Shown here piece by piece: positions 1 to 5,857 of a DNA stretch of 18,679 nt (position 1 is its first letter; each line of letters starts with the position of its first letter). Source of the stretch: Sporichthyaceae bacterium (GTDB lineage: Bacteria > Actinomycetota > Actinomycetes > JACCUZ01); NCBI GenBank assembly GCA_013698395.1, contig JACCUZ010000235.1, forward strand, positions 1-18,679. The letters run 5' to 3'. The position numbers and the translations under genes were made by a program. The notes beneath the pieces were generated by a model. It worked only from the letters and a program-made list of their open reading frames with translations. It had not been told where the DNA came from and did no database searches.

Positions 1-124
1 ACCGCCGAGGTCATGCTCAGCGAGCGCCCCGCCGAGGCCGAGGACCGAGCGGTGCCCGGGCACTGGGAAGGCGACCTCATCATCGGGCTCGGCCGGTCCG
101 CTATCGGCACGCTCGTGGAACGCA
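1..124 (+). pseudogene. IS30-family transposase fragment, truncated at both ends
   Basis: The frame is open from the first base. It carries the hallmark IS30 stretch SERPAEAEDRAVPGHWEGD, then LIIG and RSAIGTLVERT, which contains the first Asp of the DDE catalytic triad (in GHWEGDLI). After LVERT, at about base 124, the reading continues as IGVPVEGFLG, which no longer resembles IS30 transposases, and it stops near 290. The second Asp and the Glu of the triad are absent, so the fragment cannot encode an active enzyme. The N-terminal DNA-binding half lies left of the window or is also lost. The abrupt loss of similarity suggests deletion or recombination inside the element. It sits on the element side of the tRNA attachment remnant at 431-473. 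Confidence 0.82.
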
Positions 125-430
125 CCATCGGCGTGCCTGTCGAGGGCTTCCTCGGGTGCCCGCCGCGTCGTGCCGCCGGCAAACCGCTCGCAGCGCTGTT
201 TGCCCGACGGCTCGCGGTAGCGCAGCTCCCACGCCCCGCGATGAAAGTAAAGGCTCGCCACGTCCGACCTCCGGTGCCCTCCCGACTCTGAGCCGGTTGA
301 TCTTGCCACCATTTTGCGAACGGACCGTCCGTCATAGGGTGGCACCGACTAACACGAGCCGACACGAAAACCCTTATTCCATAAGGGCAAACTCATCATA
401 GCCCCAATGGCAAGAGGCGCCCTCAAAGTT
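125..430. other. Gene-free element end, lower GC than its surroundings
   Basis: I find no convincing gene here. Short open frames have no recognisable motif, and the one read from 13 to 291 is a random continuation of the IS30 fragment. From about 297 to 400 the sequence is visibly poorer in GC than the rest of the window. It contains a perfect 7-bp inverted repeat at 371-387. Its position next to a tRNA remnant fits the arm region of an integrated element, but that is inference. Confidence 0.5.
371..387. repeat. Perfect inverted repeat CCCTTAT-TCC-ATAAGGG
   Basis: CCCTTAT (371-377) and ATAAGGG (381-387) are perfect inverted copies separated by TCC. The repeat lies 43 bp left of the tRNA-Arg half-site at 431. 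It could be an integrase or excisionase arm site, or an operator. It is AT-rich for this genome and has no flanking gene that would use it as a terminator. Confidence 0.55.
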
Positions 431-473
431 CTCCGGAGGCGGTGGCGCAGGTTCGAATCCTGCCGGGGGCACC
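431..473 (+). other. 3' half of tRNA-Arg(CCG): attachment-site remnant
   Basis: Bases 431-437 (CTCCGGA) read as an anticodon loop with anticodon CCG at 433-435. They are followed by the anticodon 3' strand GGCGG (438-442), a short variable loop TGGC, the T-arm GCAGG-TTCGAAT-CCTGC (447-463), the acceptor 3' strand CGGGGGC (464-470), discriminator A471 and CC. Upstream, the expected anticodon 5' strand CCGCC is replaced by AAGTT. There is no D-arm, and the acceptor 5' strand is only weakly imitated at 401-405. The gene is therefore a 3' half that starts at the anticodon loop. Integrases of genomic islands commonly recombine at exactly this point, leaving an intact tRNA at one end and such a half-copy at the other. 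Confidence 0.72.
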
Positions 474-481
474 CTTGTGAT

Positions 482-517
482 GTGTCTCGGGACACCGTGC
501 ACAGGTGTCTCGGGACA
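482..517. repeat. Two direct copies of palindromic GTGTCTCGGGACA, 23 bp apart
   Basis: GTGTCTCGGGACAC (482-495) is itself an inverted repeat (GTGTC-TCGG-GACAC). A second copy, GTGTCTCGGGACA, occupies 505-517, with its start offset by 23 bp from the first. They lie just right of the tRNA half-site. Such a pair could be a protein-binding site or a leftover insertion-sequence end. No nearby gene decides between these. Confidence 0.5.
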
Positions 518-550
518 TCGTTCACGTTTCGGCTGTGGTTGGTAGCCCTT

Positions 551-566
551 GCCCGGTTGCCGGGGC
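551..566 (-). terminator. Weak hairpin after the short-chain dehydrogenase gene
   Basis: On the minus strand the sequence GCCCCGG-CAA-CCGGGC forms a 5-bp GC stem with a tight loop and one bulge, starting 7 bp beyond the stop codon of the dehydrogenase gene. There is no U tract, as is common in actinobacteria. The assignment is tentative. Confidence 0.3.
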
Positions 567-572
567 GCCCCA

Positions 573-1442
573 TCAGGCCGACGGAGGATGGGGGTACTGG
601 GTGGTCAGCAAGCGGTCCCACAGGCGGTCGCTGAGCAGGGAGTGGGCGGTGACGATCCGCTTGGCGGTTGGCCCGACGAGATAGCGCGTCTTGGGCCGTC
701 GGGTGCTGATGGCGGTGGCGATGACCTCGGCGATCGCCTCCGGCCGGGCGGAGCCTTTGGGCGGCTTCGCGTAAGTCTTGCTAATCAGCGCGTCGACACC
801 CCGCTTGAAGTCAGCGTACGGCCCGTCGGTGCGCTGATCGGCGGTGGAGGCGTTGGCAGTGGCGCCGAACTCGGAGATGACCGGCCCGGGTTCGACCAGC
901 ACGACCTGCACGCCGAAACCCTTGGTCTCGTAGCGCAGCGCATCGGAGAACGCTTCGAGCGCGTACTTGGTCGCGTGGTAGGCCCCGCCGCCGGGCAAGG
1001 TCATGCGGCCGCCCATCGACGACAGGTTCACGATCCGGCCGGCCCTGGCCGCCCGCATGCCGGGAAGGACGAGCTGGCACAGCCGCACGGCACCGAAAAC
1101 GTTCGTCTCGAACTGGCGTCGAAGGCTCGCCGGGGTGATCTCCTCGACGGGACCGGACTGGCTGTAACCGGCGTTGTTCACCAGCGCGCCGACCCGTCCG
1201 TGCTCGGCAACCACCGTAGCCACCACGTCGTGCATGGAAGCGTCGTCGGTGACATCGAGGGCGAGCGTGCGGCAACCCATCTGAGCGAGGGCCGTGAGGG
1301 TGTCGGGTCTGCGTGCGGTGGCGAAGACGGTGTGCCCTAGTCCGGCGAGGTGGAGGGCGGTGGCGCGGCCGATCCCGGTCGAGCACCCGGTGACCAGGAC
1401 CGGGCCAACCTTGTCGACCGCCGCGGCCGGGCTCACCTCCAC
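573..1442 (-). CDS. SDR-family NAD(P)-dependent oxidoreductase
   Basis: This 289-residue protein is a classical short-chain dehydrogenase/reductase. It shows the cofactor motif TGCSTGIG near residue 19, the structural motif NNAG near residue 89, and the catalytic Ser (NLSSMGG) and Tyr/Lys (YHATK). The C-terminal extension after VEPGPV, with RPKTRYLVGPTAKR, matches the SDR subgroup related to retinol-type dehydrogenases; the true substrate cannot be told. The start is GTG at 1440-1442; a second GTG two codons on is possible. An ATG at 1446 is out of frame. The gene follows the histidine kinase on the same strand after 217 bp and seems to have its own promoter (1473-1501). Confidence 0.88.
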   Translation of the reverse strand: MEVSPAAAVDKVGPVLVTGCSTGIGRATALHLAGLGHTVFATARRPDTLTALAQMGCRTLALDVTDDASMHDVVATVVAEHGRVGALVNNAGYSQSGPVEEITPASLRRQFETNVFGAVRLCQLVLPGMRAARAGRIVNLSSMGGRMTLPGGGAYHATKYALEAFSDALRYETKGFGVQVVLVEPGPVISEFGATANASTADQRTDGPYADFKRGVDALISKTYAKPPKGSARPEAIAEVIATAISTRRPKTRYLVGPTAKRIVTAHSLLSDRLWDRLLTTQYPHPPSA

Positions 1443-1472
1443 CCATCCAGGACGGTCATCCCGAAGGAGCTC

Positions 1473-1501
1473 GGTGTAGCCGTGATCACAATGTTGCTCA
1501 A
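1473..1501 (-). promoter_or_regulatory. Candidate promoter of the SDR gene
   Basis: On the minus strand TTGAGC (1501-1496) and TACACC (1478-1473) are separated by 17 bp, a reasonable -35/-10 pair for the housekeeping sigma factor. The GTG start lies about 30 bp further on. The palindromic TGATCA falls within the spacer and could bind a regulator. This is pattern matching only. Confidence 0.35.
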
Positions 1502-1659
1502 ATGGATCACCTTTCGTTCCCTCGACGAGGAGAATGCGAGGACGTTACCGTCTGGGGCCGCCGGGCGCCGTCCGCTGATCTCGTGCGTCCGCTCGCCAAG
1601 AAGTTGCACAGATCTTCGGCCATCCGGTGACGTGTGATGTCCTTACGACATCAGGCGCC

Positions 1660-3060
1660 TCACGACTTGGTCGGCCTGGGGCGCCGCGGGAGCCGTACCC
1701 GCAGCACCGTCTCATGCGGTTTCGCTTCGATCGTGATCTCGCCCCTGTGCCGGTCGACGACGATCCGACGGGAAATGTCCAGGCCGAGGCCGGTACCCTT
1801 CCCCACGCCTTTGGTGGTGAAGAAGGGCTCGAAAGCGTGAGCCTGCGCTTCCCGGGACATCCCGGCGCCCGTGTCGCCGATCTCCACCACCACGCCGCTC
1901 TGATCCGCACGGGTGGACACCCGAAGCGTCCCCCCGCCCGCCATCGCATCAACGGCGTTGTCGATGAGGTTCGTCCAGACTTGGTTGAGTTCACCGGCAA
2001 TGGCTTCGATCCGAGGCACGTCTGCGCCGTAGTCGCGCACGACAGATACTCCCGCCGGTATGCGGTGGGCCAGCATCACGAGCGTGCTCTCCAGTCCCTC
2101 AGCGACGTCGGTCTGCTGCATCGACGCCCGATCGAGTTGCGAGTAGGACTTCACCGCCGCGACCAAGTCCGAGATTCGCCGGGTCGACTCCTTCACTTCG
2201 TTGAGCAACATCGCCGTGGACACGGTGCTCACCACCCACTCCAAGCCTGGCTCGAGGGCGCCGTCGTTGAGCACGCTGACTGCCCGTTCGCACCAGGCGA
2301 CATCGACGCCGGCCCCGGCGAGCGCGGTGGCTATCAGCCAGTCCCGCTCCACCCCGTGGCGGCTCAGCCAGGTTGACAGGATCTCCTCGCGGTCGGCGAG
2401 GATCATCGGATCCACCGTGGCCGACTGTGGCTCGATCTCCCGACGCAGGGCGTCGAGCGCGAGGAACTGTTCTGCTGATATCGAACCGGCGGCGAGCCGT
2501 CCGAGGGAGGACAACAACACCTCACATGCGTCCCTGAGCGCGTCGACCGCTCGCGTCGCCGCAGCAGCCGGGTTGTTGATCTCGTGCGCCAGCCCGGCCG
2601 CCAGCGTGCCCAGCGCCACCAGTGCCTCCCTCTGCCGGGTCACGGACTCGAAGTTGCGCGCCGTTCGGAACAGTCCCTCGATGAGGTGGGCACCGAAAGG
2701 GAACCAGGAAAAGGTCCACTGTCTCAGCGCTGGGGAAGGCACTCGGAGGACCCGGCCACTGACCGACGCACGGCCCGTTGCGAGGTAGACACCGTGGTCG
2801 TCCCAGGCGCGGAACCCGCCGGCCCACCGACCGGGCGCGTCCATGGCCCCGAGCAGCGTCTCCTCACGACCGACGTGGCGGACCAGGTCGATGCGACCGT
2901 CCACGAGGACCCACCAGAAGTCGGCGGGCTCACCCTCACCGAACAGCTCCTCTCCAGGGGTGAACCGCACCTCCGTCCCCATGGAGATCAACTCGGCAAG
3001 CTGGTCATCACCCAGGCCGGCGAAGAGCTCGAGCTCGCGCAGGTCGTCGGCATGCATCAC
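1660..3060 (-). CDS. Soluble sensor histidine kinase with cyclic-nucleotide-binding-type domain
   Basis: The 466-residue protein has no membrane segments. Residues about 8-125 resemble a CNMP/Crp-type sensor fold (LFAGLGDDQLAEL, then GEELFGEGEPAD). The kinase core has an H-box with His159 (LAAGLAHEINNP), an N-box at 363-372 (TNLIDNAVDAM), G1 at 396 (DTGAGM), an F-box (FEPFFTTK) and G2 (GKGTGLGLDIS). Start: the preceding gene's TGA (3059-3057) overlaps ATG at 3057-3055, and an in-frame GTG at 3060 precedes it by one codon, so translation is coupled either way. Its partner is very probably the receiver-flavoprotein fusion encoded immediately upstream. The bound ligand is unknown; in this family the cNMP-type domain need not bind a cyclic nucleotide. 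Confidence 0.92.
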   Translation of the reverse strand: MMHADDLRELELFAGLGDDQLAELISMGTEVRFTPGEELFGEGEPADFWWVLVDGRIDLVRHVGREETLLGAMDAPGRWAGGFRAWDDHGVYLATGRASVSGRVLRVPSPALRQWTFSWFPFGAHLIEGLFRTARNFESVTRQREALVALGTLAAGLAHEINNPAAAATRAVDALRDACEVLLSSLGRLAAGSISAEQFLALDALRREIEPQSATVDPMILADREEILSTWLSRHGVERDWLIATALAGAGVDVAWCERAVSVLNDGALEPGLEWVVSTVSTAMLLNEVKESTRRISDLVAAVKSYSQLDRASMQQTDVAEGLESTLVMLAHRIPAGVSVVRDYGADVPRIEAIAGELNQVWTNLIDNAVDAMAGGGTLRVSTRADQSGVVVEIGDTGAGMSREAQAHAFEPFFTTKGVGKGTGLGLDISRRIVVDRHRGEITIEAKPHETVLRVRLPRRPRPTKS

Positions 3061-4715
3061 ATGGTCGCCAGATAGCGGTGCACGAGGTACACCGACATGG
3101 CACCCTCACCGACGGCCGACGCCACTCGTTTCATCGAGTCCAGCCGCACGTCTCCGGCCGCGAACACCCCCGGCACGCTCGTCTCCAGGGCGAAAGGAGA
3201 ACGTGTCAGCGGCCACGATGCTGACGACGAGGAGGCGAGGAGGTCCTGACCGGTGACCACGAACCCCTTCTCGTCACGCACGACATCCGAGCCAAGCCAG
3301 TCCGTCCGGGGTGAAGCCCCAATGAACACGAACAGCCAGCTTGTCAGGACCTCCTCCTCGGCACGAGAGTCGCGGTCGGCCAGGGTGATGGCTTCGAGGT
3401 GACCGTCACCGCGAGCTCCCACGACCTCGCTGCGGAGCCGAACCTCGATGTTCTGGGTGGCGCAGACTCGTGCAACGAGGTAGAGCGACATGGAGTCCTC
3501 GAGAGCGCCGCCACGGACGACCAGCACAACCCGTTTTGCGTAGCGAGCCAGGTTCAAAGCAGCCTGACCCGCCGAGTTGGCAGCTCCGACGACGTACAGC
3601 TCGTCGCCCTGGCACTGGATCGCCTCGCTCGCGGTGGCGCCGTAGTAGACACCACGGCCCGAGAGAGCCTCGATGCCCGGCGCCTCGAGCCGTCGGTAGG
3701 ACACTCCGGTCGCCACTAGCAACGCACGCGCCTCGAGCTCCCCGGAACCACCGAAGCGCACCGCTCGGACCGGCCCCCGTGTCTCGAGCGCCACGACGTC
3801 GCGAGCCAGCACCATCTCCGCGCCGAATCGCGCGGCCTGCGCGACGGCTCGGTGCGTGAGGTCGGCACCGGACAGGCCCTTCGGAAATCCGAGATAGTTC
3901 TCGATCGACGCGCTCTGGCCGGCCTGGCCACCCGGCGCCTCCCGTTCCACCACGACTGTCCGCAAACCCTCCGAGGCGGCGTACACCGCGGCGGCAAGGC
4001 CAGCCGGACCGCCGCCGACGATGCACAGGTCGTAGAGCGGCTGCTCGGCGCGCGTACGAAGGCCGAGCGCATCGGCAAGGTCGAGGGTCGAGGGCGAGCG
4101 GAGAACCGCTGCGTCGGGCACCAGCACCAGTGGGAGATCGTCGATCTGGGCATGCGCGAGCCCCTGGAGCTGCTGCGCCTCGTCGTCCCGGTCGACGTCG
4201 AGCCATCGATAGGGCACGTGGTTGCGCGCGAGAAATGTCTTGATCTCGTGGCTCCGCTCGGACCAGCGGTGCCCAACCACCCGCACGTCTCCCGTGTCGT
4301 GGGGGTGCGCCTCCTGCCAGTCGCCCAATAGGTCGTCGATGACGGGGTACAGCCGCTCAGCCGGTGGATCCCACGGCTTGAGCAGGTAATAGTCGAGGCC
4401 GATCTCGTTGATCGCGTTGATCGCGACGTCGGTGTCGGCATATGCGGTGAGCAGGAGGAGCTTGGCGTCGGGTGCATGACTTCGAGCCTCAGCGAGCATC
4501 TCGGTGCCCGTCATGTCCGGCATCCGTTGATCGGTGGCGATCAGCGCGACCGGCCTGAGTCGCAGCGCCAACTCAGCGAGCACCCCAAGCGCCTCAGCGC
4601 CGGACGCCGCCCGGACGATGCTGTACTGGGACCCGTACCTGGCTCGCAGGTCGCGGCTGATCGCCTGGAGGACCATCGGGTCGTCGTCGACGGTGAGAAT
4701 TGTCGGTTTCGTCAT
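3057..4715 (-). CDS. Receiver domain fused to thioredoxin-reductase-like flavoprotein
   Basis: This 552-residue fusion has a receiver domain (residues 1-125: acidic pocket VDDD, phospho-acceptor Asp62 in TDQRMPDM, Thr90, Lys113 in LLKPW). A thioredoxin/glutaredoxin-like segment follows (about 132-205), then a pyridine-nucleotide-disulfide oxidoreductase region: FAD motif GGGPAG at 214-219, NAD(P) motif VVGAANSAG near 355, and second FAD motif VFAAGD at 527-532. Where thioredoxin reductases have CATC, this protein reads YYGATASEA (GATA at 339-342), and the thioredoxin-like part has RWSERSH instead of CxxC. Disulfide exchange is therefore unlikely; a flavin-based redox sensing or NAD(P)H oxidase role is inferred. 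The ATG at 4715 is chosen because the receiver fold begins there, with GAGG 8 bp upstream. It overlaps the kinase gene. Confidence 0.93.
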   Translation of the reverse strand: MTKPTILTVDDDPMVLQAISRDLRARYGSQYSIVRAASGAEALGVLAELALRLRPVALIATDQRMPDMTGTEMLAEARSHAPDAKLLLLTAYADTDVAINAINEIGLDYYLLKPWDPPAERLYPVIDDLLGDWQEAHPHDTGDVRVVGHRWSERSHEIKTFLARNHVPYRWLDVDRDDEAQQLQGLAHAQIDDLPLVLVPDAAVLRSPSTLDLADALGLRTRAEQPLYDLCIVGGGPAGLAAAVYAASEGLRTVVVEREAPGGQAGQSASIENYLGFPKGLSGADLTHRAVAQAARFGAEMVLARDVVALETRGPVRAVRFGGSGELEARALLVATGVSYRRLEAPGIEALSGRGVYYGATASEAIQCQGDELYVVGAANSAGQAALNLARYAKRVVLVVRGGALEDSMSLYLVARVCATQNIEVRLRSEVVGARGDGHLEAITLADRDSRAEEEVLTSWLFVFIGASPRTDWLGSDVVRDEKGFVVTGQDLLASSSSASWPLTRSPFALETSVPGVFAAGDVRLDSMKRVASAVGEGAMSVYLVHRYLATM

Positions 4716-4852
4716 GGCTCGGCCTCGGAGCAGCGTACCGCCGCGGCTGGAGGGGCCTGACGGTCTCGTCGAAGATTGAGCGCTGCGGCGCAGGGAAGCG
4801 GTCGGCTGACGCCGGAGCAGTCGGCGTCCTCGTTCAAGCAGAGAGACTGTCC

Positions 4853-5857
4853 ATGCGCCTTCCCGAGGAACGGGGCCCGCTGACCGGGGCAGTGCGGCGG
4901 CTGCTCCTCGAAGACAGCCCGTCATGGATAGCTGATCATCAACTCGTCGAGCACGTCGTGGCGCACACGGCCGCTCCGCTCACTGATCTCGACTTCCAGC
5001 TCGCTCTGACGTGCTGCTACGAGCTCCACTACCGCGGCTTCTCCGACGTCGACGACATATGGGAGTGGAGCCCGCAGGTGGTGATGGTTCAGTCGCTGCT
5101 CGAGCAGCGACTGGAAGCAGCACTTCGTGACGTCGTCTGCCCGACCCGCAAGGACGCCCATGCGATCCCCGTGCATGAGGCTCTGCGGACCATGGTCGCC
5201 GCCGATGCCCGGCCCTCGCTGTCGGCGTTCCTCCTGAAGAGCGCGACGGCAGAACATTTCCGTCAGTTCCTGGTGCAACGGTCGATGTACAACCTCAAGG
5301 AGGCCGACCCGCACACCTGGCAGATACCGAGGCTGGCAGGCGCAGCGAAGGCGGCCCTGGTGGCTATCCAGAGCGACGAGTATGGCAACGGCCGAGAGTC
5401 ACACATGCATGCGAACATGTTCGGGCAGTCGATGCGTGTCTTGGGCCTCGACGAAACGTACGGCGCCTATTGGGCAGACGCGCTGCCCGAGACGCATGCC
5501 TCGGTCAATGTCATGAGCCTTTTCGGGTTGCACCGACGTCACCGTGGCGCCTTAGTCGGTCACCTCGCCGCCCTGGAGATGACCTCCACCGAGCCCAACC
5601 GCCGGTACGGCAACGGGCTGCGTCGTCTCGGTTTCGGGCCGGACGCCACTGCGTACTTTGATGAGCATGTAGAGGCTGACGCAGTTCACGAACAGATCGC
5701 GGCCGTCGACATGTGCGGTGCGCTCGTCCGTGCGGAGCCCGCGCTGTACGAGCAGGTTCTGTGGGGAGCGGCTGCTTGCCTGTACCTCGACCAGGCAGTG
5801 GGCGCCGCGCTGCTGCGCCGATGGGACGCAGTGCCTTCGCTGGGGGCAGCACCATGA
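4853..5857 (+). CDS. Iron-containing redox enzyme, haem-oxygenase-like fold
   Basis: The 334-residue protein resembles the iron-containing redox enzyme family (Haem_oxygenas_2 type, related to haem-oxygenase-like diiron oxidases). Candidate metal ligands are Glu57/His59 (CYELHYRG), Glu176 with His184/His186 (DEYGNGRESHMH), and His272, Asp276 and His279 (EHVEADAVHE). It is all-helical and cytosolic, with no signal peptide. The substrate is unknown; relatives oxidise lipids, amino acids or natural products. The start is ATG at 4853, since upstream in-frame codons give no family similarity; its ribosome binding site is weak. It is divergent from the flavoprotein/kinase operon (137 bp between starts), and its stop overlaps the next gene's ATG (ATGA), so the two are co-translated. 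Confidence 0.85.
   Translation: MRLPEERGPLTGAVRRLLLEDSPSWIADHQLVEHVVAHTAAPLTDLDFQLALTCCYELHYRGFSDVDDIWEWSPQVVMVQSLLEQRLEAALRDVVCPTRKDAHAIPVHEALRTMVAADARPSLSAFLLKSATAEHFRQFLVQRSMYNLKEADPHTWQIPRLAGAAKAALVAIQSDEYGNGRESHMHANMFGQSMRVLGLDETYGAYWADALPETHASVNVMSLFGLHRRHRGALVGHLAALEMTSTEPNRRYGNGLRRLGFGPDATAYFDEHVEADAVHEQIAAVDMCGALVRAEPALYEQVLWGAAACLYLDQAVGAALLRRWDAVPSLGAAP

Noticed and set aside
401..473. A complete tRNA gene with acceptor strand GCCCC at 401
   Set aside because: Five acceptor pairs can be drawn, but there is no D-arm, and the anticodon 5' strand AAGTT does not pair with GGCGG. Only the 3' half is genuine.
549..1340. A 263-residue plus-strand open frame across the SDR gene
   Set aside because: It is the antisense shadow of a clear short-chain dehydrogenase with all catalytic motifs; the plus-strand product has no recognisable motif.
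3690..3705. Reading the flavoprotein as a true thioredoxin reductase (trxB)
   Set aside because: The CXXC active site is absent (GATA instead), and the nearby QCQ has a single Cys, so the catalytic disulfide cannot form.
4700..4852. An N-terminal extension of the iron redox enzyme starting at 4700
   Set aside because: It would overlap the divergent flavoprotein gene start and gives no family-like sequence before the ATG at 4853.
4716..4925. An N-terminal extension of the receiver-flavoprotein starting at 4925
   Set aside because: The extra 70 residues are Arg/Ser-rich, overlap the start of the divergent iron enzyme gene, and precede a complete receiver fold that starts at ATG 4715.
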